DNA from: Hydrogenothermus sp964516095
Lineage (GTDB): Bacteria > Aquificota > Aquificia > Aquificales > Hydrogenothermaceae
DNA: 8,476 bases
Assembly: GCA_964516095.1 (NCBI GenBank)
Contig: CAZEYS010000050.1
Coordinates: 1 to 8,476, forward strand
Direction: 5' to 3'
In this document: positions 1-6,741 of the stretch, piece after piece
Position numbering within the stretch: the first letter of the stretch is position 1
Layout: each line of letters opens with the position of its first letter
Notes under the pieces: generated by a model
Databases searched by the model: none
Told to the model about the DNA's origin: nothing
The model's input: only the letters and a program-made list of their open reading frames with translations
Program-made: the position numbers and the translations under genes

Positions 1-1629
1 AGTTCTAAATTGTTTAAGCATATGAAGTAACTCTTCTGTTTCTTTTTCAAGTTCTTTAATTTTTTCTACCATTGCTGTAGTTTCTTTTTGAGAAACTTTC
101 ATATCATCAGCAAACTGTTTAGTAGCTTCAGATATATTTTTAAATACTTTATTTTCTTCATTTATTTCTTTTCTAATTGTGTTACCAACTTCTGTTACCA
201 CGTTAATCTTATCCACAATTTCATCAAAAACAATCTCTGTTTTTTGAGCTGTTTCAACACCTTCTTCAACACTGTATTTAGCTTTTTCCATTTCTTCTTT
301 AGTTTTCTGTGTCTCTTCCTGTAATCTTTTTATTATTGCGTTTATTTCTTCTGTGGCTAATCTTGTTCTTTCTGCAAGATTTCTAACCTCATCAGCAACT
401 ACTGCAAAACCCCTTCCAAACTCTCCAGCCCTTGCTGCTTCTATTGCTGCATTAAGCGCCAGTAAGTTGGTTTGGTTTGCAAGGTCTGTTATCACTTTTG
501 TGATTTTTCCTATCTCTTCAGAAGATTCTGCCAGTTTAGATATATTTACAGCCAGTTTTTCTGCTTTTTCTTTTATTTGACGGATTTTTTCAATAGTTTC
601 TTCTATACTCTCTTTACCTTTTTGTGTCTTTTGTAGAGTTTCTTCAGTTGCATTTTTTAATTTGTTGTTAACTATATTTTCTATATTCTCGGCTGAAGAA
701 TTTACAATTTCTATGTTCTCCAGTATTTCAGATAAAGCCTTTTCCTGATTTTCTATTCTATTTAGTGCATTTTCTCCTTTTAATTTAATGTCTTTTGTCG
801 TTGTAAAAATAAGATTAATATTATCTTTTACTTTGGCAAATACTTTGCGAATAGCATCTAAAAATCTATTAAAGTAAGCCGATAGTATTGCAATCTCATC
901 TTTACCTTTTTCTTCCATCTTAACAGTTAAATCACCCTCAGCTGCTTTTGTGAACACTTCAAGAAACTGGTTGATTGGTTTTGAAATTGTAATAATAATT
1001 CCACTTAAAATTACCAGTATGACTGTAATAGATATAGGAACACCTATATATATCATCTCTTTTATCGTTTTTATTTCTCTTTCAACTCTTTCAAATCCTT
1101 TACTAAAATATTGAATCTTTAGATTTTCTAATTTTAAGAAATACTTTCTGGCTTCTTCTGCTAACGGAGTTGCCCTTTTGTGATAAATTTCATACGCTTT
1201 ATACCTTTCTTGTGGTGGAACGTTTTCTAAGGTTTTCATGAGATTATATCCGTCTAAAATAAACGCAAGTGCAGTTTCTTTTGATTTTTTAATAAGCTTA
1301 ACTTCTTCTTGTGAGTATGCAGTTTTTAAAAGCTCATTAAAATTCTTTTTAATTCGGTTTAATCTTTCTTCCAGCTTTTTCATATCAACCTGGTAATTTG
1401 AGCCAAGCATAATATTTCTGGTTAAACGACTTATATAGTTCATGTCTCTGTTTATTTCTAAAATTAAAACCTCTCCCCTTACATCTTTTTCTTTTAGCTG
1501 ATAAAATTTCCGTTCTATTTCATTTAAATGGGACAAAGTTAACATAGCCATAACTATATATGAACCGAGTATTATTATTAATGTAATAATTAGTTTTGCT
1601 TTTATTGATATATTTCGTAAGAAATCCAT
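1..1629 (-). CDS. Methyl-accepting chemotaxis protein, C-terminal end cut by window edge
   Basis: Membrane chemoreceptor that signals through CheW/CheA to the flagellar motor or another output. The frame is open for 543 codons from ATG at 1629 to the window edge. Hydrophobic segments lie at about residues 11-32 and 191-215, bracketing a roughly 158-residue, mostly helical extracytoplasmic sensor of the four-helix-bundle type. A HAMP linker follows (KPINQF at about 217-222, then EGDLTVK and DEI). The highly conserved hairpin tip of the signalling domain is at about 384-420 (NQTNLLALNAAIEAARAGE, then GRGFAVVADEVRNLAERT). The last visible residues (LLHMLKQFRT) look like a normal receptor C-terminus, so only a few residues are missing. 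The ribosome site GAGGGAG sits 7 nt before the ATG. It lies 27 nt downstream of the thioesterase gene and is probably co-transcribed. The ligand cannot be told from sequence. Confidence 0.96.
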   Translation of the reverse strand, partial: MDFLRNISIKAKLIITLIIILGSYIVMAMLTLSHLNEIERKFYQLKEKDVRGEVLILEINRDMNYISRLTRNIMLGSNYQVDMKKLEERLNRIKKNFNELLKTAYSQEEVKLIKKSKETALAFILDGYNLMKTLENVPPQERYKAYEIYHKRATPLAEEARKYFLKLENLKIQYFSKGFERVEREIKTIKEMIYIGVPISITVILVILSGIIITISKPINQFLEVFTKAAEGDLTVKMEEKGKDEIAILSAYFNRFLDAIRKVFAKVKDNINLIFTTTKDIKLKGENALNRIENQEKALSEILENIEIVNSSAENIENIVNNKLKNATEETLQKTQKGKESIEETIEKIRQIKEKAEKLAVNISKLAESSEEIGKITKVITDLANQTNLLALNAAIEAARAGEFGRGFAVVADEVRNLAERTRLATEEINAIIKRLQEETQKTKEEMEKAKYSVEEGVETAQKTEIVFDEIVDKINVVTEVGNTIRKEINEENKVFKNISEATKQFADDMKVSQKETTAMVEKIKELEKETEELLHMLKQFRT

Positions 1630-1656
1630 CAATAAACTCCCTCTAATTTACCATTA

Positions 1657-2049
1657 TTATAATATTATATTAGATATAAATTCTGGAATGCTTGTTATCT
1701 TTCTATTTTCTGTTCTTATAAAGCAGTGGGAAGTTTTTCCATTACATATTAATTGTTTTTTTTGATTAAAGACCTCATAGTAAAAACTAAAGAAGTATCT
1801 ATTTTCTTTTTTAGGTTTTAAATTTATATAGAAAGTATCACCAAATTCTAAAAATTTTTTATATTTTATTTCCAGACCAGTTAAAACAACATCTAACTTA
1901 TATTTACTTCTTATAACCTCATAAGGATAACCATTTTTTTCTAAGAAATATCCCCTTGCTTCTTCAAAATATCTGGGATAGTTTGAGTGGTGAACTATCC
2001 CTTGAGCATCAGTTTCGTAAAAAAATACTTTTCGGCTGTAGGTAATCAT
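1657..2049 (-). CDS. YbgC-like acyl-CoA thioesterase (hot-dog fold, 4HBT family)
   Basis: A 130-residue single-domain hot-dog fold protein, the usual length for YbgC/4-hydroxybenzoyl-CoA thioesterase relatives, which hydrolyse acyl-CoA thioesters in the cytoplasm. The family signature is at residues 11-31: YETDAQGIVHHSNYPRYFEEA. Asp14 is the expected catalytic carboxylate, and the Gly17 to His21 loop and Tyr24 are conserved. The central part (GLEIKYKKFLEFGDTFYINLKP) fits the typical beta-sheet core. Its ATG overlaps the TGA stop of the gene before it in an ATGA arrangement, which implies translational coupling. In Proteobacteria YbgC is linked to the Tol-Pal cluster, but no tol genes are seen here, so the natural substrate is open. 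The family call is firm; the specific reaction is inferred. Confidence 0.9.
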   Translation of the reverse strand: MITYSRKVFFYETDAQGIVHHSNYPRYFEEARGYFLEKNGYPYEVIRSKYKLDVVLTGLEIKYKKFLEFGDTFYINLKPKKENRYFFSFYYEVFNQKKQLICNGKTSHCFIRTENRKITSIPEFISNIIL

Positions 2050-2456
2050 CCTATTTCACTTACTGCTTCCCACATCCTCGCAGCACCAGCTATAAATCCT
2101 TTATTAAACTCATCTATCTCTATGGTCATGGTTATAGCATCTTCTACATTTCCATGGTCAAGGTCAAACTGTGTTAAAAGGGCAATGGTTATAACTCCTT
2201 TATCAACTAAAGCTTCCCAAGCTTCACCATATGGAAACTGCATAACTATCTGTCCGTTATCTTTGGTGAGTATAATAATCAGATAAGCTTCGTTATCCTC
2301 TTCATCATAATTTACGTCCATTTCCAGTTCCCAGCACTTTTTTTCATCTTCAGTTTCAATTAATTGTTTTAAATAGCTATCAGGTTCTACTATTGCAATA
2401 ATTTCACCATCATCGGTCATTCTTACATCAAAAGGTTGATATGTATGTTTTTCCAT
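2046..2456 (-). CDS. Very acidic small protein of unknown function
   Basis: I do not recognise this 136-residue protein. It has 32 Asp/Glu against 9 Lys/Arg, no signal peptide and no membrane helix, so it is probably a soluble cytoplasmic protein. The pattern suggests one compact alpha/beta domain: beta-like stretches near residues 18-24 (EIIAIVE), 57-63 (AYLIIIL), 68-74 (GQIVMQF) and 107-114, and a Gly/Ala-rich helix at the end (KGFIAGAARMWEAV). A single Cys41 and four Trp are present. The frame is open to a TTG at 2471, but the strong GGAGG at 2465-2469 lies 8 nt before the ATG at 2456, so I choose 2456. The gene starts 5 nt after the phosphosugar mutase stop, and its own stop overlaps the thioesterase start, so it is tightly held in the operon. 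It could be a regulator or partner of either neighbour; this is only inferred from position. Confidence 0.85.
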   Translation of the reverse strand: MEKHTYQPFDVRMTDDGEIIAIVEPDSYLKQLIETEDEKKCWELEMDVNYDEEDNEAYLIIILTKDNGQIVMQFPYGEAWEALVDKGVITIALLTQFDLDHGNVEDAITMTIEIDEFNKGFIAGAARMWEAVSEIG

Positions 2457-2460
2457 AAAG

Positions 2461-3840
2461 TTATCCTCCAATAAGTTTTTTACCGAATTCTATTAATTCT
2501 TGTAGCTGTTTTTTATCTGGAGCTTCAGCATATATTCTTAATACAGGTTCTGTACCAGAAGCTCTTAGTAAAAGCCAGGCATCATTTTCCAGTATAAATT
2601 TTACACCATCCGTTTTATCTATCTCTTTAATAGGTTTTCCGTTTATTTCAGAAATAGGATTTTCTCTGAGTTTAGCTACGAGGTTTCTGCCCTCGTCTCC
2701 AGTGACTTTTAAATCTACTCTCTTATAATAGGCAGGACCAAATTCATTAAAAAGATCGTGTATAAGCTCACTTAAAGATTTACCTGATAGTATCATTAGT
2801 TCAAGTATCATTAATCCTGACAGTACTCCATCTCTTTCTGGAATATGAAATCCAAAACCGTAACCTCCAGATTCCTCTCCACCAAAGGCTATTTTCTCTT
2901 TCAAAAATAAATCAGCTATATACTTAAACCCAACTGGTGTTTTAAATACTTTTCTTTTTTCTTTTTTTGCTATTCTGTCAACTAAATATGTTGTAGATAC
3001 TGTTTTTGCTATTGCACCTTCTACTTTTTTATTTCTTATTGTATGTAAAAGAAGAAGAGCATAAACAATCTGAGTACTTATAAATTCCCCATTTTCATTT
3101 ATTATACCTACTCTATCTCCATCGCCATCATTTGCTATTCCAAGATTAGCTTCAGATGCAATAACCTTTCCTTTTAAAAGAGATAAATTTTTATCTATAG
3201 GTTCAGGATGTTTAAAACCGAAAAATGCATCTCTAAAATGGTTTATTTCTTCAACATCTATAGATGTTTCTTCCAAGATTTGATTTAAATAACCTATGGT
3301 TGCACCGTGCATTGGATCGTGCACAACTTTTAAGTTCTTTTGAAGAAATTCATCTTTGTCTAAATAAGACATTAATTTTTTTATGTATAAACTATTAAAA
3401 TTGAACGTTTGCCACTCTTTTTTCCCAGTTTTTACCGAAGTTTTATCTATTTTTCCTTCGATACTATTTATAATTTCAGGTGTTGCTGGACCTCCGTATC
3501 CTCCTTTTACTTTATATCCGTTATAATGATAAGTGTTATGGGATGCAGTTATCATTACACCTTCATCTGCTTCAAGTTCTTTTGCTGCTAAAGATAAAGC
3601 TGGAGTTGAGCAGTATTTATTTGAGAGTATTACCTCAAAGTCATTTGAGCTAAATACCTCAGCAACAGCTTTTGCAAATTCTTCAGACATAAATCTGGTA
3701 TCGTATCCTATAACAACTTTTTTTCCTTTTTTTTCTTTTAGATGGTCTGCATGAGCCTGAGCCACTTTTTTCACATTATCAAATGTAAATTCGTCTGCTA
3801 TTATAGCTCTCCAACCATCTGTACCAAATTTTATAGGCAT
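2461..3840 (-). CDS. Phosphoglucomutase/phosphomannomutase (alpha-D-phosphohexomutase)
   Basis: Interconverts hexose 1-phosphate and 6-phosphate (glucose and/or mannose) in the cytoplasm, feeding glycogen, LPS or exopolysaccharide precursors. At 459 residues it has the family's normal length and all four signature loops. The N-terminal GTDGWR is at 6-11. The phosphoserine loop TASHN is at 98-102, with Ser100 as the phosphorylated residue. The Mg-binding loop DGDGDR is at 238-243. The sugar-specificity loop GEESGG is at 321-326, and the C-terminal phosphate-binding loop RASGTEP at 426-432. GEESGG fits glucose/mannose enzymes rather than the glucosamine mutase GlmM or an N-acetylglucosamine mutase, though family members are often bifunctional. 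The ATG at 3840 follows AGGGGGC. It lies 45 nt downstream of the SprA-like gene with no terminator between them. It shares a pathway theme (envelope sugars) with kdsA across the divergent promoter. Confidence 0.95.
   Translation of the reverse strand: MPIKFGTDGWRAIIADEFTFDNVKKVAQAHADHLKEKKGKKVVIGYDTRFMSEEFAKAVAEVFSSNDFEVILSNKYCSTPALSLAAKELEADEGVMITASHNTYHYNGYKVKGGYGGPATPEIINSIEGKIDKTSVKTGKKEWQTFNFNSLYIKKLMSYLDKDEFLQKNLKVVHDPMHGATIGYLNQILEETSIDVEEINHFRDAFFGFKHPEPIDKNLSLLKGKVIASEANLGIANDGDGDRVGIINENGEFISTQIVYALLLLHTIRNKKVEGAIAKTVSTTYLVDRIAKKEKRKVFKTPVGFKYIADLFLKEKIAFGGEESGGYGFGFHIPERDGVLSGLMILELMILSGKSLSELIHDLFNEFGPAYYKRVDLKVTGDEGRNLVAKLRENPISEINGKPIKEIDKTDGVKFILENDAWLLLRASGTEPVLRIYAEAPDKKQLQELIEFGKKLIGG
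2465..2469 (-). promoter_or_regulatory. Ribosome binding site that fixes the start of the acidic protein
   Basis: GGAGG on the minus strand, 8 nt before the ATG at 2456. It lies inside the last codons (Gly-Gly) of the upstream mutase gene. This decides for the ATG at 2456 over the in-frame TTG at 2471, which would itself overlap the site. Confidence 0.8.
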
Positions 3841-3885
3841 ACACTGCCCCCTTATTTTATGTTCTGGAAAAATTTTAACACATAT

Positions 3886-4281
3886 CTAGGCATAAATATC
3901 TAAAAAGTTTTTATTTTCTTCAGATTTTTCTTTATATATTTCCAACTTGGCTTGTATTTCCATCATAGTGGCCATAGCAGCAACTTTCACGTCTTGCGGA
4001 GAGGGATCCATTGGGGCAAGAGCTGCTGCTCTTATTTTTTCGGCAATTTTTAATGTTTCTTCTGGAGTTCTACCTTTTTGAATGTGTATAGGAACATCTC
4101 CACCTACAATATACATTCTTCCATCTGGGCCTTTTTTATACTGATAATGTGTTGGTCCTGTTAACTCTCCACCAGCGGCTTTATGTGCATTTTCATGTGC
4201 TATAACTTTCTGCTCAATGATTTTTAATTGATTGATTATCATTAAGGTTTTAAGGCTGTAATCTTTAACCCCTGAAATCAT
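3886..4281 (-). CDS. SprA-related putative metalloprotease (HENAH motif)
   Basis: Resembles the SprA-related family, annotated in other bacteria as putative metalloproteases of unknown role. The family block is unmistakable: VIAHENAHKAAGGELTGP, then YQYKKGPDGRMYIVGGDVPI, then a helical tail holding APMDPSPQD and VAAMATMM. HENAH is an HExxH-type zinc-binding and catalytic motif. At about 131 residues it is short compared with many family members, which carry long low-complexity N-termini; here it is essentially only the core domain. No signal peptide or membrane helix is seen. Two starts are possible. The ATG at 4293 has no ribosome site and would leave only about a 10-nt leader from the likely promoter. 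The ATG at 4281 has GGAAG 5 nt before it, so I choose 4281. It is the first gene of the minus-strand operon, divergent from kdsA. The substrate is unknown and activity is unproven. Confidence 0.82.
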   Translation of the reverse strand: MISGVKDYSLKTLMIINQLKIIEQKVIAHENAHKAAGGELTGPTHYQYKKGPDGRMYIVGGDVPIHIQKGRTPEETLKIAEKIRAAALAPMDPSPQDVKVAAMATMMEIQAKLEIYKEKSEENKNFLDIYA

Positions 4282-4297
4282 CTTTACTTCCATATAT

Positions 4298-4326
4298 TAA
4301 GAGCAGTTTATTGTATATAATATAAT
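4298..4326 (+). promoter_or_regulatory. Probable sigma70-type promoter for kdsA
   Basis: Two adjacent perfect -10 hexamers, TATAAT at 4316-4321 and 4321-4326. The second lies 17 nt after a TTAAGA (-35, 4 of 6 matches) at 4298-4303. The predicted start near 4333 leaves a leader of about 24 nt with the AAAGGAG ribosome site (4345-4351). It overlaps the opposing promoter of the SprA-like operon, so the two units may compete or be co-regulated. Confidence 0.5.
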
Positions 4327-4338
4327 TTCCAATTCTAA
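4310..4338 (-). promoter_or_regulatory. Possible sigma70-type promoter for the SprA-like/mutase operon
   Basis: On the minus strand, a -10-like TACAAT (4310-4315) lies 17 nt after a weak -35-like TTAGAA (4333-4338). Transcription would begin near 4303, about 22 nt before the preferred ATG at 4281. The -35 is poor and the region is AT-rich, so this is a modest call. Confidence 0.4.
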
Positions 4339-4356
4339 GCACGTAAAGGAGTTTAT

Positions 4357-5145
4357 ATGGAAAAATTTACAATTATTGCTGGGCCATGCGTAATAGAAAG
4401 TAAAGATTTATGCTTCGAAGTAGCTCAGGTAATAAAAGAATTACAGATAGAACATCCAGATGTGAGATTTGTTTTTAAATCTTCTTTTGATAAAGCAAAC
4501 AGAAGTTCTCACGAATCTTTTAGAGGTAAAGGTCTGGAATATGGTTTAGAAGTTTTAAAACAGGTGAAAGAAGAGTTTGGTTTACCTGTTTTAACAGATA
4601 TTCATGAAAGTTACCAGGCTGAGCCTGTGGCTGAAGTTGTAGATATAATTCAAATTCCAGCTTTTTTATCACGGCAAACAGACCTTATACTGGCAGCTGC
4701 TAAAACAGGTAAAGAGATTAACGTCAAAAAAGGTCAATTTCTGGCTCCCTGGGATACAAAAAATATAGTTGAAAAGCTAAAATTTGGAGGAGCTAAAAAG
4801 TTTTATCTGACAGAAAGAGGAGTTTCTTTTGGATATAACAACTTAGTTGTAGATTTTAGGGGTATCCCTATAATGAGACAATATGCTCCAGTTATATACG
4901 ATGCTACCCATAGTGTTCAACTTCCAGGTGGACAGGGTAAATCATCAGGAGGACAACGTGAATTTGTGTATCCCCTTGCAAAGGCTGCTATTTCCGTAGG
5001 TATAGATGGTTTATTTTTTGAGACACATCCTAATCCTGATAAAGCTTTATCAGATGGTCCAAATCAAATTCCTTTAAAAGAATTTCCTGATTTAATAAAA
5101 AATCTTTTGAAATTAAAAAAATTTGTAGATGAAGAAAATATTTAG
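4357..5145 (+). CDS. kdsA: 3-deoxy-8-phosphooctulonate synthase (KDO-8-P synthase), metal-dependent class
   Basis: Condenses phosphoenolpyruvate with arabinose 5-phosphate to make KDO-8-phosphate, the first committed step to the KDO of lipopolysaccharide, in the cytoplasm. The protein has 262 residues, typical for the family's TIM barrel. Visible signatures are IIAGPCVIES (6-15), FKSSFDKANRSS (40-51), LTDIHE (79-84), QIPAFLSRQTDL (99-110), KKGQF (124-128) and DATHSVQLPGG (182-192). Cys11, His185, Glu222 and Asp233 are all present, the divalent-metal ligands known from the Aquifex aeolicus enzyme, so this belongs to the metal-dependent class. Non-metal enzymes such as that of E. coli have Asn at the Cys11 position. 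The start follows AAAGGAG by 5 nt. Its 3' end overlaps the lipoprotein gene by 17 nt. Its presence implies an LPS-bearing Gram-negative cell. Confidence 0.98.
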   Translation: MEKFTIIAGPCVIESKDLCFEVAQVIKELQIEHPDVRFVFKSSFDKANRSSHESFRGKGLEYGLEVLKQVKEEFGLPVLTDIHESYQAEPVAEVVDIIQIPAFLSRQTDLILAAAKTGKEINVKKGQFLAPWDTKNIVEKLKFGGAKKFYLTERGVSFGYNNLVVDFRGIPIMRQYAPVIYDATHSVQLPGGQGKSSGGQREFVYPLAKAAISVGIDGLFFETHPNPDKALSDGPNQIPLKEFPDLIKNLLKLKKFVDEENI

Positions 5146-6001
5146 TTTTCTTCTTTTTTCAGGCTTAGTAGTAAGCATAGGATGTGGTGTTAAAGGAAGT
5201 CCCAAACCACCTACAAATCCATCACAGGTTCATATAACAAATATGAGTGCTAAACAACAAGGTAATATACTCGTTTTTTACTGGTATTTAGATAAAAACC
5301 TGTCTACCAATCAAATAAATATTTTTGTAAATGGTAAACTCCAACATAATATCAAAATTCATAAACTCCAAAAGCTATACTGGATAGATTATAAATTCAA
5401 GCAGTTAAATAAAGAATACTGCTATAAACTTAAAATAAAAGATACTTTTTCCAATGTAAAATGTATTATCCCTCATAAATATAAGCATATAAATGATAAG
5501 CTTAACTTAATGCTGAAAAATAATGGTATTTTACTAAAATGGAATAATAACTATCCAAAAGTAAACATCTACAGGGGAAATGACTTTGACAAAATAAAAC
5601 CAATTCCTTATAAATCCTTGAAAAATTCTCACAAATTTTTAGATACAAATATAAAATTAAACACGAGATACTGTTACTATTTCACAGCAACCATAGATAG
5701 TATAGAAACCAATAGAGTATATTCTGATTGTATAATCTTTAAAGATATATATCCACCCAAGCCACCTAAAAATCTTACATATATAATAAACGGTAAAGAT
5801 TTGCTAATCATTTGGGATTATCCTGATAACAAAGACCTAAAAGGATTTATTATTTACAAAAACGGACAACCTTATCTAAGGTTTGTACTGAATTCTTACT
5901 ATTTTATCGACAAAAATTGGAAAAAAGGAGATGAATATCTGATATTCAGTGTAGATAAAGCAGGTAATAAAAGTAAACCTGCCTATCTCAAAATTGAGTA
6001 G
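5129..6001 (+). CDS. Predicted lipoprotein with fibronectin type III-like repeats
   Basis: A 290-residue exported lipoprotein. The N-terminus is MKK followed by a hydrophobic stretch and a lipobox-like VVSIGC, with lipidated Cys19 predicted. The mature start CGVKGSPKPP resembles the CGxKGP-type start of LptM/YifL-like small lipoproteins, but the rest does not. After it come what look like three beta-rich modules: about 31-120, 121-205 and 206-290. The third (PPKPPKNLTYII, then LLIIWDYP, FIIYKNG and EYLIFSVDKAGNKS) is a clear fibronectin type III pattern; the first two are more diverged. The protein is rich in Lys, Asn and Tyr. The ATG lies inside the kdsA 3' end in another frame, with only a weak ribosome site, suggesting coupling to kdsA. 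Its last 19 bp overlap the rhomboid gene's 3' end. It is probably anchored in the outer membrane; its partner is unknown. Confidence 0.85.
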   Translation: MKKIFSFLLFSGLVVSIGCGVKGSPKPPTNPSQVHITNMSAKQQGNILVFYWYLDKNLSTNQINIFVNGKLQHNIKIHKLQKLYWIDYKFKQLNKEYCYKLKIKDTFSNVKCIIPHKYKHINDKLNLMLKNNGILLKWNNNYPKVNIYRGNDFDKIKPIPYKSLKNSHKFLDTNIKLNTRYCYYFTATIDSIETNRVYSDCIIFKDIYPPKPPKNLTYIINGKDLLIIWDYPDNKDLKGFIIYKNGQPYLRFVLNSYYFIDKNWKKGDEYLIFSVDKAGNKSKPAYLKIE

Positions 6002-6657
6002 TATACCAGTTTTGGATTTTTCTTTGGATATAGGATATTGACTAAAAACCAACCTGTTATAAAACCTCCAATGTGGGCATACCATGCTACACCACCCATA
6101 TTAGGCGGAACAATAAGAGCATATAATATTTGAATAAAGAACCAGTATCCTATAAAAAACCATGCAGGAAGTAGGAACACCATAAAGATGAAAGGGGGTA
6201 TTACAGTTAATATTTTCGCTTCTGGATACAATTTAACATAAGCAGCTAAAACTCCACTGATAGCACCAGAAGCACCAACCATCGGTATATCCAGAGAACC
6301 AGTCATTATATTGATTAGTGACTGAGATAGTGCAGCCCCGATACCAGAACCAAAATATAAAATCAGATATCTGATTTTACCAAGTGCATCTTCTACATTA
6401 TCTCCAAATATATATAGAAAAAGCATGTTACCAAAAAGATGAGCAAAACCTGCATGTATAAACATTGCGGTAAATATTTTTATAAAATTTAAATGAATTA
6501 TGTCTGTAGGTAGTAGACCCCATGTATGGAAAAAATCTTCTATCTCATTTCTCGGTAAAGTCAATTCGTATAAAAAGACGGCTATATTAATGATTATAAG
6601 AGAATAATTTACGACTGGCGTTTTTCGCGTTGGAATATTGTCTGTAAGTGGTATCAT
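5983..6657 (-). CDS. Rhomboid family intramembrane serine protease
   Basis: A 224-residue, multi-helix membrane protein of the bacterial rhomboid family, which cleaves substrates within the inner membrane. The catalytic dyad is visible: Ser130 in GASGAISG and His195 in YAHIGGFITG. The oxyanion-side motif HLFGN (His73, Asn77) is in place, as expected for an active protease rather than an inactive pseudoprotease. The family's loop-1 arginine position is less clear. About six hydrophobic segments fit the basic 6-helix rhomboid core (about 17-33, 60-85, 95-115, 127-142, 150-183, 193-210). The ATG at 6657 follows an AAGGATAAGG purine-rich site. It starts 26 nt after an intrinsic terminator and no good promoter is seen between the two, so expression may depend on read-through. 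Its 3' end overlaps the convergent lipoprotein gene. Confidence 0.93.
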   Translation of the reverse strand: MIPLTDNIPTRKTPVVNYSLIIINIAVFLYELTLPRNEIEDFFHTWGLLPTDIIHLNFIKIFTAMFIHAGFAHLFGNMLFLYIFGDNVEDALGKIRYLILYFGSGIGAALSQSLINIMTGSLDIPMVGASGAISGVLAAYVKLYPEAKILTVIPPFIFMVFLLPAWFFIGYWFFIQILYALIVPPNMGGVAWYAHIGGFITGWFLVNILYPKKNPKLVYYSILR

Positions 6658-6682
6658 TTTCCTTATCCTTATTTAGTTAATT

Positions 6683-6709
6683 AAAAAGGGCACCTCGTTG
6701 CAAGGTGCC
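6683..6709 (-). terminator. Intrinsic terminator after the cbb3 operon / candidate small RNA
   Basis: On the minus strand, a 7-bp GC-rich stem GGCACCT/AGGTGCC (6703-6709 with 6689-6695) with a 7-nt loop is followed by C and TTTTT (6683-6687). There is no T-run on the plus-strand side, so it works for leftward transcription only. It would stop both the oxidase operon and the short transcript starting near 6743, and it lies just before the rhomboid gene. Confidence 0.85.
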
Positions 6710-6717
6710 AGAAATTT

Positions 6718-6741
6718 GGGGGAGGGAGGGGGAGGGAGGGG
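6718..6741 (+). repeat. G-rich tract, potential G-quadruplex, tandem 10-mer
   Basis: Plus strand reads G5-A-G3-A-G5-A-G3-A-G4: five G-runs of three or more split by single A residues. It is also 2.4 copies of the 10-mer GGGGGAGGGA. Single-base loops favour a very stable parallel quadruplex, and the minus strand could form an i-motif. It stands out in AT-rich surroundings. Confidence 0.85.

Noticed and set aside
88..580. Plus-strand open frames at 88-324 and 353-580
   Set aside because: They are the reverse of the conserved chemoreceptor signalling domain. The minus-strand frame has clear MCP motifs; the plus products are low-complexity Phe/Ser-rich.
1987..2286. Plus-strand open frame opposite the thioesterase and acidic protein genes
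   Set aside because: No ribosome site and no recognisable protein; both minus-strand genes here have good starts and coupled overlaps.
2457..2471. TTG at 2471 as start of the acidic protein
   Set aside because: It would fall on the GGAGG ribosome site itself; the ATG at 2456 has ideal spacing.
3409..3754. Plus-strand open frames inside the mutase gene
   Set aside because: They lie opposite the conserved TASHN region of a full-length phosphohexomutase and have no coding features of their own.
5876..6085. Minus-strand open frame spanning the lipoprotein and rhomboid 3' ends
   Set aside because: Out of frame with the rhomboid and with no domain or ribosome site; the two real genes explain the DNA.
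6689..6709. Hairpin as a two-way terminator also serving the plus strand
   Set aside because: The plus-strand side is followed by AGAAATTTGGG with no T-run, and no plus-strand gene ends nearby.
6718..6741. G-rich tract as a sequencing or assembly artefact
   Set aside because: It is an ordered repeat with regular single A interruptions and sits in the correct place between promoter and terminator; run lengths could still be slightly off.
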